Shown one piece after another: positions 18,195-27,908 of a stretch of 64,000 nucleotides of DNA. The stretch comes from Neorhizobium sp. SOG26. GTDB taxonomy: Bacteria; Pseudomonadota; Alphaproteobacteria; Rhizobiales; Rhizobiaceae. Every line of letters begins with the position of its first letter. Within the stretch, counting starts at the first letter, position 1. Location: positions 434,001 to 498,000 of the forward strand of contig NZ_CP025513.1 in NCBI RefSeq assembly GCF_003491345.1, read 5' to 3'. A program made the translations under genes and the position numbers. Under the pieces are notes generated by a model that had not been told where the DNA came from, ran no database searches, and was given only the letters and a program-made list of their open reading frames with translations.

Positions 18195-20284
18195 CAGAAC
18201 CGGTAACGGAGGCTACCATAGATCGTGCGGCCCTCGTCCCAGTAACATGAGCCCGCCGAGCACATCGGCTTCTTCGTGTCGAACAGGTTCTTGGCGTTGA
18301 CCTGCAGCGTCAGGCCTTGAAGATCAGGGTTGCGGTAGCCGAAGTCGTAAGAGATCGCGGCATCGGCAAAGACGCGGGCGTCGTTGTCAAAGCTGTTCTC
18401 GTCGTCACCGTAGCTCTTGCCGACGTAACGCAGACCAGCCCCCATCCCGAGTCCCTGAAGCGGCCCCGTTTCAACGAGATAGTGTCCCCAAAGTGCGGCA
18501 ATATGGTTCGGCGTGGCCGAAAGCTCGTTGCCTTCCGTGCCGGCCGCACCCTTCTCGATCTTCATGCGCATGTAAGTGTAGGATGCGACTAGGCTGAATC
18601 CGTTGTCGAAGGAGGCGGTGGCCTCAAGCTCGATACCTCGTGAGTTGAGGTCACGCTGGACCTGCTTGTTGATGCCGCTCGACGTGTCGAAAACGACGCC
18701 GTCCTTCTGGTCGATGTCGAAGACAGCCGCGCTCAGCACTGCATTGGTGTCAGGAACCTCATACTTGACGCCAATCTCCTTCTGTTTGCCGATCGTGGGA
18801 TCGGCGACGCGATTATCGTTGGTGCTCGGGTCATCGTAGACAAAGCCGACATTAGGCGAGAACGACGTCGAGTAGCTGGCATAGGGGATGAGCCCCAATT
18901 CTGTGCGATACGAAAGGCCGATCCGTCCGGAGAAGCCACTGTCCGTCTGCTCCGTCCTCTGGAACGCGCTGTCGATCGCATCCGTTTTGACCCAGTCATA
19001 TCGTGCGCTCGCAAACAGCGTTAGGTCGTCCCACTTCATCTGGTCGTGGAGGTAGATGCCGACCATATTGCTCTTCTGGCTACCGGAGAACGGCGGGTTC
19101 GCGACCTCAAGATCAGCAAGCGTGGTGTAGGAGACGGCGCTGTAGGCGGAATAGTCGGACCAGTTGTAGTCAACACCCGTCACGGCCGTATGGCTGACGG
19201 AGCCTGTATCGAACTCGAACTGCGCCATGTTGTCGACGGCGAAGTTCTTCATGTCCTCTTCATAGTAACCCCAGTAGCGCGTTGGAACCGCACCATAGAG
19301 GCCGCTGTACTGAAGATCAGCATCGACAGCGCTGAAACGCAGGTTCTGTCGTAGCGTCACGACCTCGTTCAGCCGGTGCTCGAACTCGTAACCGATGCGC
19401 CCCTGGGTCTGATCGAAGTCATTCCAGCCAAGATCGCCGCCATAGATATCAGTCACCTCGCCGTAGACAGGCTGGTAGAAGAAGGCGGTGCCGCCGGTAC
19501 GAGCCTTGGAGTATTCCGTCAGGATCGTGAACTTGGTGTCCTCGTCAGGCTTCCAGGTGAAGGCCGGCGCGATATAGAACTTGTCATCCGGATATCCGTC
19601 CAGCTCCGTGTCACTCTTTCGGCCCATCGCCGTGAGCCGGTAAAGAAGCGACTCGTCTTCACTGACGGGACCCGACAAATCAATACCGGCCTGGTAGCGG
19701 TTGTCCTGTCCGATGCCGACTTCGATCTCACGGAACGCCTCGTCCTTCGGGCGCTTGGTTACCATGTTGACGATGCCGCCGGGACCGCTGACGCCGTAGA
19801 GGGAGGACGCCGGACCCTTGAGAACGGTGATGCCTTCAAGGCCATAGGGTTCTGTCCGCAGCCATGCGGAAGGGCCGTTAAACTGCCGGAGCCCGTCGCG
19901 GAACATACCGTTGTAGTAGGCGGGGAAACCACGCAGGTAGAAAGCATCGTAGCGGGTATCGAAACCGAAGGTGTTGGGATTGGCACCTGCGGTATAGGTC
20001 AGCGCCTCGTTCAGCGTCCGCGGCCTCTGGTCCTCGATCTGGTCCTGCGTCACCACCGACACCGACTGCGGGATCTCGACCAGCGGCGTATCGGTCTTCG
20101 TTCCGATCCGGTCCGATTTGCCGACATAACCCTCCTGCACCAGAATGGCGTCGCTCTCCGCTTCGAGAACAATGGTCTCCAGTTCGGCCGAGGCCTCCTG
20201 ACTTAGCGCACATCCTGTGTGGAGCGCGAGTAACGCGCCCGTAAGAAGAACCAGGTTTTGACGCCGAAATGCAGGCTTAATCAT
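18194..20284 (-). CDS. TonB-dependent ferric-siderophore receptor
   Basis: The 696-residue precursor has a signal peptide (basic MIKPAFRRQN, hydrophobic LVLLTGALLAL, likely cleavage near ALS-QE) and then a plug domain (PLVEIPQSVSVVTQDQIEDQ, FYLRGFPAYYNGMFRDG, VLKGPASSLYG, GGIVNMVTKRP). A beta-barrel follows, ending …NLFDTKKPMCSAGSCYWDEGRTIYGSLRYRF with the terminal aromatic. The paired cysteines before YW…EGR are typical of FhuA/FoxA-type hydroxamate receptors, so that substrate class is a reasonable guess. ATG 20284 follows GAGGGG at 7 nt; the ATG 15 bases upstream is part of that ribosome-binding sequence. Confidence 0.93.
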   Translation of the reverse strand: MIKPAFRRQNLVLLTGALLALHTGCALSQEASAELETIVLEAESDAILVQEGYVGKSDRIGTKTDTPLVEIPQSVSVVTQDQIEDQRPRTLNEALTYTAGANPNTFGFDTRYDAFYLRGFPAYYNGMFRDGLRQFNGPSAWLRTEPYGLEGITVLKGPASSLYGVSGPGGIVNMVTKRPKDEAFREIEVGIGQDNRYQAGIDLSGPVSEDESLLYRLTAMGRKSDTELDGYPDDKFYIAPAFTWKPDEDTKFTILTEYSKARTGGTAFFYQPVYGEVTDIYGGDLGWNDFDQTQGRIGYEFEHRLNEVVTLRQNLRFSAVDADLQYSGLYGAVPTRYWGYYEEDMKNFAVDNMAQFEFDTGSVSHTAVTGVDYNWSDYSAYSAVSYTTLADLEVANPPFSGSQKSNMVGIYLHDQMKWDDLTLFASARYDWVKTDAIDSAFQRTEQTDSGFSGRIGLSYRTELGLIPYASYSTSFSPNVGFVYDDPSTNDNRVADPTIGKQKEIGVKYEVPDTNAVLSAAVFDIDQKDGVVFDTSSGINKQVQRDLNSRGIELEATASFDNGFSLVASYTYMRMKIEKGAAGTEGNELSATPNHIAALWGHYLVETGPLQGLGMGAGLRYVGKSYGDDENSFDNDARVFADAAISYDFGYRNPDLQGLTLQVNAKNLFDTKKPMCSAGSCYWDEGRTIYGSLRYRF

Positions 20285-20856
20285 GATGAATCCCCTCATG
20301 TATTAGGGATCAGATTTCAAATATGACAAATGGAGTCAAGTACGGCTTCGTTAGTTTTAGAAGGCTTGGCTGCGGTGTCACTTAGACGACACAAATCGTC
20401 CTGTAGGGGGCTGCAACGTCCCTTGACTGTTCTTCTGGCCCACAACATTCCTTTTTCCACGGATTTCGAAGGCGCAGTGGTATGCCATAACCTCCACCGC
20501 TCCTCCCGCCGGGTCCCTCCATCGGGCAGAGAAATGGTAGCGCATCCCGTCGCTACGCGGCCCAGAGCGGTCAATCCGATGGTCCGTGCCGAGCGAACAC
20601 TTCTTTCCGGTAGTCTGGCGTGCCCGCTAGCCTAGATCGGCCCAAAGCTGCCGTGCGCGTCATAGTTAGGCGGTTGTCAGAGTCGAACGAAATAGCGGTA
20701 ATACGGGTTCGCAACGGCGTCTTTGAACGACTCGTCTTACGCGTTCTGCCTCACATCGAGCTCCCGACGGCGTCAGGTAGGTAATCGGAGTGCCAGCAAT
20801 GCTAAGAGGCAGCTGCCGAATGGTCATTTCGAGTTTGCGAGCCGTAACCTGCCTCC
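20285..20856. other. Upstream region of siderophore operon; no supported gene
   Basis: This stretch should hold the promoter of the receptor operon (minus strand). A TTGACT box about 45 bases upstream of the start is a candidate -35, but no convincing -10 or iron-responsive operator was found. Open frames on both strands (20330-20635 plus, 20317-20574 minus) are not recognisable and lack ribosome-binding sites. A TCGGCCCAAAGC motif at 20637-20648 is another copy of the dispersed motif described under findings. Confidence 0.5.
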
Positions 20857-21145
20857 TCAGCGATTGCCACTAAAAGGCGAGCAGACGAAAGGCCGCTCAT
20901 AGCCAACCTGATTGTCGACAAGACGTTCGATCTTCGCGACGGTATCTCGCACTGATACATGGTGGATGCAGAGCGCCCAACCTCGCTGATTGGCTGCATC
21001 GATATTTCGCGGAGTGTCGTCGGCAAAAAGGATTTTCAGCGGATCGACCCGCTCTTCGGAGATGACATGATCGTAGATCAGAGGGTCCAGCTTCTCCAAT
21101 TCAAGCTGGTGCGACAGATAACTCTCATCGAAGAAGCTGTTGCCA
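20857..21145 (-). pseudogene. HAD-superfamily hydrolase C-terminal fragment
   Basis: On the minus strand the residues EKLDPLIYDHVISEER, DPLKILFADDTPRNIDAA and NQRGWALCIHH match the C-terminal third of subfamily IA HAD hydrolases: the motif IV aspartates are in FADDTPRN, and a glycine-tryptophan follows as usual. The frame reads in from about 21145 (FFDESYLSHQLELEKLD) without a start codon or the N-terminal DxD motif. It is therefore a truncated remnant. An intact but different HAD gene lies at 41198-41905. Confidence 0.7.
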
Positions 21146-21389
21146 GGTAGCTAGGCGCGGAAGATCGGGACAACTGATCATCGGTGATGACTATGGTCGG
21201 CGGCGCACAATAGCACGGATGTCGGTTCTTACACTTAGAACAGACTGGCAGCCTCGCCACTACAAGTCGCTCGGGCCGCTCGTTCGGTTGAGCTATTTCA
21301 TCAACCCAGGATCTCAGGAGTCTTCAACGCGAGGACCTGCCTACAAAGCTCGAGAGTCTGATCCAGGCTCCAAACCGAGAATTTTAACG

Positions 21390-22450
21390 CATAGTCCACC
21401 TCCGCGCAGGCCACCGAACTTGGCACCTTGGCCTTCCCGAAGTTGCTGATGGGCTGCCACCCTTTGTTTGCACCACCGGACGAATGCGGAAATTATTTCC
21501 GCATTCGTCCACCCTATGATCTCCCGGTAAGGAGCCTTTTCCCGAGTACGTCACGTCTACATCGCGCGGATGGTCCGGCACCACCGCCTGGCTAACTAGA
21601 TTAGTTAACGGTCCCCCTCGACCGGTCCCCGTTGCTTCCGAAGGAAGTCTGTTGTGACACCACGTCAACTTCCCAGGCCCGTTGTTTTCTGGCTGTAGGA
21701 CGCGGAGTTGAAACGGGTGAAGGCTTCGTAGAGACCCTCAGAGCCCGCGACCTCCGCCGTAGGGTGCCGAAGGTAGCTTTTCCGATTCCGCTGCGAACGC
21801 CGTGATAGGAAGTAACGGTGGGAGATGAGATGCAGCATGAAACGGCGTTTGCGAAAATAGCAGGACGGACCGGCGGTAGGCATGGTCAAGCTGGCACTTG
21901 GGCCGGATGGGTAGAGACCGTCGTTGCATGCTTCGGCGATCTCATTGAACACCTCCTCGCTCTCACGGACACTGAGGGCTTGGCAACTCCAGGTAGACCG
22001 CAAAGGAGTCGTGGGTTTCGCAGTGAACGCGGCGTTCTCTTGTTTGCAAGCTGCCGTCGTCATCTGCCCCGAGGACGCACTTCAATAGTTGTATCGGCAT
22101 CGTCGAAAGCACCTGTTCGCTCAACGCGCCCCCGGTGCTGGTGCGCAGCCTCCGCGGCGTGCGTTTCCCTGCTTCTCTGAAATCCTCGACATCTTGGCTT
22201 CCCTTTGTCGCCGAAAGCCGCAGTGTCCGCCGGCCCCCAATACATCATGATGCCGGATAGCTACCTATGGCCGGCGCCGGCATCCACAGCAAACGCTGTT
22301 ACCTGCAGAATCGCATATTCCTGGTTTGACAACGCGAAATGGCGATCATGAATCGCGGCAGAGTAAATTGAGATGAAGCGTGTTGATGTGCAGGCACCGT
22401 AAATCACCGTGATCCGAAACAACCTGCATCGAAACGACTTGACGGCAAAT
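21390..22450. repeat. Long diverged repeat, copy A (matches 37905-38800)
   Basis: This ~1-kb non-coding stretch matches 37905-38800 over most of its length in the same order and orientation (for example GACGCGGAGTTGAAACGGGT near 21699 and near 38210, and AGTTGT…CGGC..CGTCGAA near 22087 and 38457). Copy A carries an extra ~150 bases around 21885-22030. The last part (22265-22450) is also present at 36290-36490. I could not identify an ancestral gene; all frames are broken. It may be a decayed transposon or an old segmental duplication. Confidence 0.65.
21478..21510. repeat. Perfect 33-bp palindrome (GCGGAAATTATTTCCGC core)
   Basis: Arms of 16 bases (GGACGAATGCGGAAAT) flank a single T and match perfectly as reverse complements. 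Weaker versions with the same core lie at 37988-38014, 40927-40943 and 49426-49446. It lies in non-coding DNA inside long repeat copy A. It is not followed by a T-run, so it is not a typical terminator. Confidence 0.8.
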
Positions 22451-22640
22451 GATTGCAATGCACGTCGGCCAGCAACCATCGCTCTTGAAAGCACTCAAAC
22501 CACCGGCCCCACGCGATCGCGGTCGATCAGCTTAGCGGCAGATATTCCGGCCATTCCTGCGCGCCGTGGAGTACACGAAGAATTCGAACTGTCGTCTCGG
22601 TGGTGGCGTAGGCGGCGATATAAGGCGTTCCGTTGATGAC
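22451..22640. repeat. 190-bp block duplicated at 53609-53798
   Basis: This block includes the last third of the RelE/ParE toxin gene and its 3' flank. It matches 53609-53798 with no length difference and only a few substitutions (CTCTTGAAAGCA, GATCAGCTTAGCGGCAGATA and GGCGTAGGCGGCGATATAAG are shared). The copy at 53 kb has lost the rest of the toxin and its antitoxin. Confidence 0.85.
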
Positions 22641-22820
22641 CAGTTCGCGTGTCCCGGCAATTCTACCCACGCGCCCACTGGCGGGAAAGTCGAGCAAGCG
22701 ACGGACGGCGGCGACTATCCGTTCATCGATTAGAGCAGCGGCTGCAGGATTATCTGCCTCGATGTATGTGAAGATGGCGTCGCGGTCCGACAGCGCATAC
22801 GCAGACCAAGTAAGCTTCAC
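22527..22820 (-). CDS. RelE/ParE-family toxin
   Basis: The product is 97 residues: LTWSAYALSDRDAIFTYIE, then IDERIVAAVRRLLDFPASGRVGR, then ELVINGTPYIAAYATTE and VRILRVLHGAQEWP. This is the standard RelE/ParE fold order, with conserved arginines near the end. The family either cleaves mRNA on the ribosome or poisons gyrase; the sequence alone does not decide. The start is GTG at 22820, overlapping the antitoxin stop (GTGA), so the toxin is coupled to and follows the antitoxin. Confidence 0.88.
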   Translation of the reverse strand: MKLTWSAYALSDRDAIFTYIEADNPAAAALIDERIVAAVRRLLDFPASGRVGRIAGTRELVINGTPYIAAYATTETTVRILRVLHGAQEWPEYLPLS

Positions 22821-23125
22821 GATCCTGCCGCACCAGCTTTAAGGCGGGCGGTTGATCGGCGTTTGGCAAAATGCGCCTCGACCTCTTCGTCCGATAAATC
22901 CGGCCGAGTATCGTTCAACGCTTCGAGCACCTTGGTCCGAAACCAGGCGTCATGCGCTTCGCTGCCAGAAAGAAGCTCAAGAGGCAGCGCCCCCTCGTTT
23001 GCAGTTCGCGTCAGCATGATCCGAACCGCGTCAGATACCGTGAGGCCCATGCTCTCGAGCACGGCAGAAGCACGATCTCGAATTTCGGCATCGATACGCG
23101 TTTGAACAAGTGCATTGCCGGCCAT
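22817..23125 (-). CDS. RelB/DinJ-family antitoxin
   Basis: This 102-residue protein has a ribbon-helix-helix N-terminus (ALVQTRIDAEIRDRASAVL, LTVSDAVRIMLTRTANEG) and an acidic/basic C-terminal tail that would wrap the toxin. It would neutralise the following RelE/ParE toxin and repress the shared promoter. ATG 23125 is preceded by GGAG at 6 nt; the longer frame to 23200 has no ribosome-binding site. The pair is intact and compact (309 + 294 bp, 4-bp overlap). Confidence 0.88.
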   Translation of the reverse strand: MAGNALVQTRIDAEIRDRASAVLESMGLTVSDAVRIMLTRTANEGALPLELLSGSEAHDAWFRTKVLEALNDTRPDLSDEEVEAHFAKRRSTARLKAGAAGS

Positions 23126-23461
23126 GACTATCTCCGTATCCAACCGAAATGGTAATGCAATTGAATGACATGTTCCAGACAAAATTTGCGCCGCCAGCAT
23201 ACGCTCAGCTTTTTAAGCTCTTGAAGGAATCCGAACCGACGACCCTTCATAACTTCGGATCCAAGCCGGCGGAAAAACAAGCTAGATCATGCATCTGGTT
23301 CATTTGGAATGTACGGAAGGGGGCCGATAGCGGACTGTCCGCTTTGAGATTTCCAGCAGGAAAAGCGGACAATCGCGTGAGGTCGAGATATGATCTCACG
23401 CGGTTGATGGGAGTGGCTCTGCCACGACTGTCAATTGGCCGCGGCCTTCAACGACAGCATA
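23126..23461. other. Intergenic region with two tandem hairpins
   Basis: Two inverted repeats lie back to back. TGTCCGCTTT (23336-23345) pairs with AAAGCGGACA (23362-23371), and CGCGTGAG (23374-23381) pairs with CTCACGCG (23395-23402). The first arm contains AAAGCGGACA, also found in the dispersed TCGGCCCAAAGCGGAC motif. The region lies between the 3' end of the L,D-transpeptidase gene and the antitoxin promoter. The plus-strand open frame 23149-23478 is unconvincing. Confidence 0.6.
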
Positions 23462-24163
23462 TTAAGCCGCCACGATGATCGTCGATCCAGACCGTACGCG
23501 ATCGTGCAGGTCGATGATGTCCTGATGCAGGAGCCGGACACATCCAGATGAAATCGCCTTGCCGATCGTATGCACCTCGCCTGTACCGTGGAGACGATAG
23601 AGCGTGTCACGGTTACCTTGGTGGATATAGAGCGCCCTTGCGCCGAGCGGGTTGGAGATCCCTGGTGGCTGCCCATTCCGCCACTTTTCCAGTGATGGCT
23701 GGCGCGCGATCATGTCGGACGGCGGTGTCCAGACTGGCCATTCGCGATTGTAGGCAATGTGGGCTCGACCCGACCAGTCAAAGCCGCTCCTGCCAATGCC
23801 GACACCGTAACGCATGGCCGTGCCACCCTCCTGTATGAGATACAGGTACCGCTCCGTCGTATTGACGATAACGGTCCCCGGTTTCTCAACGGACGGATAG
23901 TCGACGACCTGGCGACGAAAACGCGGCTCCAGTTTGGTGAGGTCCACCGCCGGGATCGGAAAGCGTTCTTCGGGCATAGCGCGATACATCAGGAGAGCGC
24001 TCTCCGAGATCGACTGCATCGGAGGTTCTGCCGGCACGGAGGGCGGCGACGCAATGACCAGCGGGGGAGACTGTGTGGCACAGCCTGTAGCCAATGCCGT
24101 CACCGTAAGGCCGAGGGAAGAGAGAAAGGCGCGGCGACAAAGGATCGGATCGGAAAATGTCAT
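23462..24163 (-). CDS. L,D-transpeptidase (ErfK/YbiS/YcfS/YnhG family)
   Basis: The 233-residue product has a twin-arginine-like export signal (CRRAFLSSLGL) leading to a possible lipobox (ATGC, Cys28), then a YkuD domain. The catalytic HGTG…SSGCVRL motif places His192 and Cys208 as expected. Such periplasmic enzymes make 3-3 peptidoglycan crosslinks or attach proteins to peptide stems. The ATG at 24163 lies 7 bp from an IS21-family element. Reading across the 8-bp target duplication restores AGGA-6 nt-ATG, so this was the native start and the insertion removed its ribosome-binding site and leader. Expression now depends on whatever the element provides. Confidence 0.92.
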   Translation of the reverse strand: MTFSDPILCRRAFLSSLGLTVTALATGCATQSPPLVIASPPSVPAEPPMQSISESALLMYRAMPEERFPIPAVDLTKLEPRFRRQVVDYPSVEKPGTVIVNTTERYLYLIQEGGTAMRYGVGIGRSGFDWSGRAHIAYNREWPVWTPPSDMIARQPSLEKWRNGQPPGISNPLGARALYIHQGNRDTLYRLHGTGEVHTIGKAISSGCVRLLHQDIIDLHDRVRSGSTIIVAA

Positions 24164-24275
24164 CACTGGTGTCAATCGGCGCGGAATGTTGACCCCTTAT
24201 TGGAGTGCGCCCCTTGGGGTGGACAGATCGGGATGAGGAATTGACCGGCCTACCGGGTTTTCGGAAAGAAGACCC

Positions 24276-24626
24276 ATGGCAAAACACCGCAGTCACAGCG
24301 TCGAATTCAAACGTCAGCTCGCGCAGGAATTCTTGGCCGGCGAAACGCTGCATGGTCTGGCAAAACGCCACGACGTGTCGCGCAACCTTATCCGCATCTG
24401 GGTGCAGAAGTATGAGCAAGGCGCATTCGACGACGATGCGCAGGCGGTCGATCTCATCCAGGAATACGAGGCCCGGATCGCCGCCCTCGAGCGGCTGGTT
24501 GGCAAGCAGGCTCTGGAACTGGAATTTCTAAAGGGGGCTCTGAAAAGCGCACCGCGGCGGAAAAACGGGACTACATCCATCATCACCGGCCCCGCGGCAT
24601 CTCCGTCGCGGAAGGATGCCGGCTGA
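24276..24626 (+). CDS. IS3-family transposase OrfA
   Basis: The 116-residue product has a helix-turn-helix ([43 protein letters not shown]) and a following leucine-zipper-like segment ([21 protein letters not shown]), the standard OrfA plan for DNA binding and dimerisation. Downstream of the zipper, at GCGGAAAAACGGG (~24553), the -1 frame continues into OrfB-type sequence ([19 protein letters not shown]). The A5 run is a likely site for programmed -1 frameshifting to make the OrfAB transposase; the last ~20 residues of OrfA would then be off-frame tail. Confidence 0.92.
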   Translation: MAKHRSHSVEFKRQLAQEFLAGETLHGLAKRHDVSRNLIRIWVQKYEQGAFDDDAQAVDLIQEYEARIAALERLVGKQALELEFLKGALKSAPRRKNGTTSIITGPAASPSRKDAG

Positions 24627-25423
24627 TGGGAATGGCGCGCTCCACCTATTATGACTGTCCAGAACGGCCGGCCGACGACACCGCGATCGTTGAAGCGATG
24701 TTCGCAATCTGCGACGAGTTCGAGTTCTACGGCTACCGCCGTGTCGGTGCGGCCCTGCGACAGCAGGGTCTTGTCGTGAACCACAAGAAGATCCGTCGCC
24801 TCATGCGCGAACACGATCTGCGTCCGAAGATCAAGCGACGTTTCATTGCCACGACCGACAGTGACCACGACGGCCCGATCTTCCCGAACTTGGCGAAGGA
24901 CATCATCCCGAGCGGTCCCAACCAGCTCTGGGTCAGCGACATCACCTATGTCGCTTTGCCGGCCCGGTTCATCTACGTCGCCATCATCCTCGATGCCTGG
25001 TCGCGGTTGATCGTCGGTTACGCCATCGGTCGGTCGATCGACGCACGGCTGACGATGGCAGCCTTGAAGGCGGCCATTGACCAGAGAAAGCCGCCGCCGG
25101 GCGTGGTCCACCATTCGGATCGCGGCTCGCAGTATGCTGCCGAGCTCTACCGCGAGACACTGGCCGTCAACGGCTTGATCGGCTCGATGGGCCGCCGCGG
25201 CAATCCGTACGACAACGCCAAGGCCGAAAGCTTCATGAAAACGCTGAAGGTCGAGGCGGTCTATCCGATGGCCTTCGAAACCTTCGAAGAGATCACCGAG
25301 CACCTTCCCCACTTCATCGAGGAGGTCTACAACAAACGCCGGCTCCATTCAGCGCTCGGCTATTTGAGCCCGCAACAGTTCGAGGATCAACACATCCGGC
25401 AGACTGGCAAATCAGCAGCCTGA
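24626..25423 (+). CDS. IS3-family transposase OrfB (DDE integrase domain)
   Basis: The product (265 residues from ATG 24626) is the catalytic half of the transposase. It has an HTH_21-type region ([29 protein letters not shown]) followed by an rve integrase core, with the acidic triad in [17 protein letters not shown] and [13 protein letters not shown]. The core ends with [19 protein letters not shown], typical of IS3. In vivo it is probably made as an OrfAB fusion through the -1 frameshift, so the annotated ATG may not be the main start. No disruption is visible. Confidence 0.93.
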   Translation: MGMARSTYYDCPERPADDTAIVEAMFAICDEFEFYGYRRVGAALRQQGLVVNHKKIRRLMREHDLRPKIKRRFIATTDSDHDGPIFPNLAKDIIPSGPNQLWVSDITYVALPARFIYVAIILDAWSRLIVGYAIGRSIDARLTMAALKAAIDQRKPPPGVVHHSDRGSQYAAELYRETLAVNGLIGSMGRRGNPYDNAKAESFMKTLKVEAVYPMAFETFEEITEHLPHFIEEVYNKRRLHSALGYLSPQQFEDQHIRQTGKSAA

Positions 25424-25562
25424 TCCTTGTCCACCCCAAGGGGCGCACTCCATATCGGCGTCCAATATTGACCCCTCCTACAGACGATCAGCGCTTGGCC
25501 TGCCCGGCGCTGGCCTGGGTTGCAGAGGGCAGGCCAAGTGCGGGTGATGGTTATCTTCGGCT

Positions 25563-26297
25563 TTAGCCTTGAGAGCGGTTCTTGAAGCGCCAGGACTCGT
25601 TACCGGTTTCGACGATCTCGCAGTGGTGGGTCAAACGGTCGAGGAGTGCCGTCGTCATCTTGGCATCGCCAAACACCGACGGCCATTCACCGAAGGCAAG
25701 GTTCGTGGTTACGATGATTGATGTGCGCTCGTAGAGCCTGCTGATCAGGTGGAACAGGAGTTGGCCTCCGGCCTGGGCGAACGGTAGGTATCCCAGTTCA
25801 TCGAGAATGATGAAGTCAAGGCGTGTGAGGTAATCGGCGGTCCGTCCCTGCTTGCCGTTGCGCGTTTCCGTTTCCAACCGATTGACCAGATCAACGACGT
25901 TGAAGAAGCGGCCGCGCGTGCTGTTGCGGATGAGTGCGCGGGCAATTGCGATGGCCAGATGGCTCTTGCCGGTTCCCGTGCCGCCGACGAGAACGACGTT
26001 GCGCTGGTCGGCGACAAAGGTGCCCGTGGCCAATTCCCGGACCAGGGATTCATTGACGGGCGTTTCATCGAAGTTGAAGTCGTCGATATCCTTGGCGAGT
26101 GGAAGCTTGGCGATGCTGAGCTGGTACCGGATTGAGCGGGCCTGCTTCTCGGCGATCTCCGACTGCAGGAGGTCACCGACGATGCGCGGTGGCTCGTGCT
26201 GCCGTTTGATGCCGTTTCCCATGACCTCGTCGTAGGCGCTGCGCATTCCATAGAGCTTCAGCGTGCTCATCAGTTCGAGAACCTGCGTGCGTTCCAT
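25563..26297 (-). CDS. istB: IS21-family helper ATPase IstB
   Basis: The 244-residue AAA+-type protein acts with IstA in target choice and strand transfer. Walker A ([17 protein letters not shown]) is near residue 105 and Walker B ([12 protein letters not shown]) near residue 170, followed by the sensor region [12 protein letters not shown]. Its ATG shares one base with the istA TGA (TGATG), so translation is coupled. A TTG three bases upstream is an alternative start. Confidence 0.95.
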   Translation of the reverse strand: MERTQVLELMSTLKLYGMRSAYDEVMGNGIKRQHEPPRIVGDLLQSEIAEKQARSIRYQLSIAKLPLAKDIDDFNFDETPVNESLVRELATGTFVADQRNVVLVGGTGTGKSHLAIAIARALIRNSTRGRFFNVVDLVNRLETETRNGKQGRTADYLTRLDFIILDELGYLPFAQAGGQLLFHLISRLYERTSIIVTTNLAFGEWPSVFGDAKMTTALLDRLTHHCEIVETGNESWRFKNRSQG

Positions 26298-27808
26298 CAA
26301 CTTGCCCTCCTGAGCCTGTCGTAACGGGCGCAGTCGGCGACCGGCTCATGGGCAAGCCGAAGCGCATCCGGGATTTGCAGGGTTACAGCGGGAGCCGGAT
26401 CGCGGCTTCGAGCCAGAATGTTGATGATCACCGAGGCCGAGCAGACACCGTGATCAAGCGCTTCCTGGCAGGCAGCCTCAACTGCCGCCAAGCCATCGGC
26501 GGGAACACATCCGAGTATGGTGACCATCTGCCGATCACCGTCGTCTACGTTCTTCAGCCGTTTGCGAACCTTCTCCATCGCGGCTGGCAAAACCCATTCC
26601 CGGAAGGGAGCGCCGTTGCGCAATGCACCGGGTTTGCGAGCAAGGACAGGGACATAGTGCCAGGGATCATAGACGGTATCACCACGGCCGAAGCTGCGCT
26701 GATGTTCAGCGACCGTCACGCCATCCTGCTTGATGACGATCCGATCCGCATAGGCATGAACCTCAACTGGGCGGCCGACGGCCGTCGACAGGACCGAGTA
26801 TTTGTTGTTGTCGAAGCGGACAGTGCAGGTCTTTGACACTGAGGCGGGCACGCAGTGGAAGCCGTCGAAGGGTCCCACATAGTGCACGAGGCTGCCGCGT
26901 TCAGCTTCGAACATCTGCCAGATCGTCTGTGCTGTCTGTTCGGGATGGCTATGAGCCTTGGCATAGGCAATGCACTTGTCGAGCAGCCAGACATTCAATT
27001 CCTCCAGGCTTTTGACCCTGAGGCGCGGCGTGAAGAAGCGCTCCCGCACAAGGCCGACCTGGTTCTCGACCTGTCCTTTCTCCCAACCGGATGCAGGCGT
27101 GCAGGCAACTGGATGAACGAGGTAATGGCTGCACATCTGCAGGAAGCGGCGATTGTAGAGCCGCTCCTTGCCGATGAAGACTGTCTCGACTGCCGTCCTC
27201 ATGTTGTCGTAGATGCCGCGCGTGCAGGTGCCACGGAAGAAGGCGAAGGCCTTGTCGTGGGCATCGAAGACCATCTCTTGGCTCTCACGCATGTAGGCGC
27301 GGGCGAACATCATCCGGCTGTGGCAGAGCCGGACATGAGCAACCTTCACTGTCGTCGTCACGCCCTGGATCAGAACAATCTCGTGGCTCCAGTCGAACTG
27401 GTAGGCCTCGCCGGGCGCGTAGTAGAGTGGCACGTAGGCTTGCGCCGTCACAGCCCCTCGATCTTTCGACCATCCCTTCGCATAGCGCCGGATCGCATCG
27501 TAGCTGCCGTTGTAACCCAGCGCCCGAAGCTCTTCGTAAATCCGGATCAGCGTCAACCGTTCACGAGATGGTTTGCCTTCGTTCGCAGCCAGGAAGCGCT
27601 CGATCTCGGCCTTCCACCGGCCTGTCTTCGGTAAAGGTTGCCGCTCTCGCTCGTAGGAAAAGTCCGTCTCATTGGATCGTAGAATCTTGCGCACCGTGTT
27701 GCGGGACACATGCAACTCCCGGACGATCCTCTTCACCGACCACCCCTGCACATGGAAGGCCCGACGAACACGCGCAATCGTATCCACTCGCTTCAACTCC
27801 CCCTCCAT
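26297..27808 (-). CDS. istA: IS21-family transposase IstA
   Basis: This 503-residue transposase has an N-terminal helix-turn-helix ([22 protein letters not shown]), a second DNA-binding segment and an rve core. The DDE residues are in [17 protein letters not shown] and [12 protein letters not shown], followed by a beta-barrel-like C-terminal region ([17 protein letters not shown]). Length and order are normal for IS21. It reads towards istB on the minus strand from the right end of the element. The ATG at 27808 is about 100 bp inside the right terminus. Confidence 0.95.
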   Translation of the reverse strand: MEGELKRVDTIARVRRAFHVQGWSVKRIVRELHVSRNTVRKILRSNETDFSYERERQPLPKTGRWKAEIERFLAANEGKPSRERLTLIRIYEELRALGYNGSYDAIRRYAKGWSKDRGAVTAQAYVPLYYAPGEAYQFDWSHEIVLIQGVTTTVKVAHVRLCHSRMMFARAYMRESQEMVFDAHDKAFAFFRGTCTRGIYDNMRTAVETVFIGKERLYNRRFLQMCSHYLVHPVACTPASGWEKGQVENQVGLVRERFFTPRLRVKSLEELNVWLLDKCIAYAKAHSHPEQTAQTIWQMFEAERGSLVHYVGPFDGFHCVPASVSKTCTVRFDNNKYSVLSTAVGRPVEVHAYADRIVIKQDGVTVAEHQRSFGRGDTVYDPWHYVPVLARKPGALRNGAPFREWVLPAAMEKVRKRLKNVDDGDRQMVTILGCVPADGLAAVEAACQEALDHGVCSASVIINILARSRDPAPAVTLQIPDALRLAHEPVADCARYDRLRRAS

Positions 27809-27908
27809 CCGCCAGCAAAAGGCGGATGGTCAGACGAAACAGGTGGGGGGTCAAAATTGGACGCCGATCACCCCGCCAGAGGGGTCAATATTCCACGCCG
27901 AAACACAA

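Larger units (their letters stand above)
24201..25452 (+). mobile_element. IS3-family element nested in the left end of IS21
   Basis: This 1252-bp element has perfect 25-bp terminal inverted repeats (24201-24225 starting TGGAGTGCGCCCC; 25428-25452 ending GGGGCGCACTCCA). A 3-bp direct repeat TAT flanks it (24198-24200 and 25453-25455). It carries orfA and orfB in the usual -1 arrangement. It inserted between the two left-end repeats of the IS21 element, separating the IS21 terminus from the rest. It is therefore the younger insertion. Confidence 0.95.
24170..27907 (-). mobile_element. IS21-family element, interrupted by a nested IS3-family element
   Basis: The element begins TGTCAATCGGCG at 24170 and ends …CGCCGAAACACA at 27907. 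The 27-base terminal inverted repeats differ at about 5 positions, and each end has a second internal copy (GGCGTCCAATATTGACCCC near 25458; GGGGTCAAAATTGGACGCC near 27848), as is common in IS21. An 8-bp direct repeat ATCACTGG flanks it (24162-24169 and 27908-27915). Without the nested element it is about 2.48 kb. It encodes IstA and IstB on the minus strand, both intact, so it may still be active unless the broken left end prevents it. Confidence 0.93.

Noticed and set aside
20330..20635. 101-residue plus-strand ORF upstream of the siderophore receptor
   Set aside because: No ribosome-binding site, no family pattern, and it overlaps the likely promoter region of the receptor operon.
24314..25348. 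344-residue minus-strand ORF inside the IS3-family element
   Set aside because: It is the antisense shadow of orfA/orfB; the plus-strand frames carry all transposase motifs.
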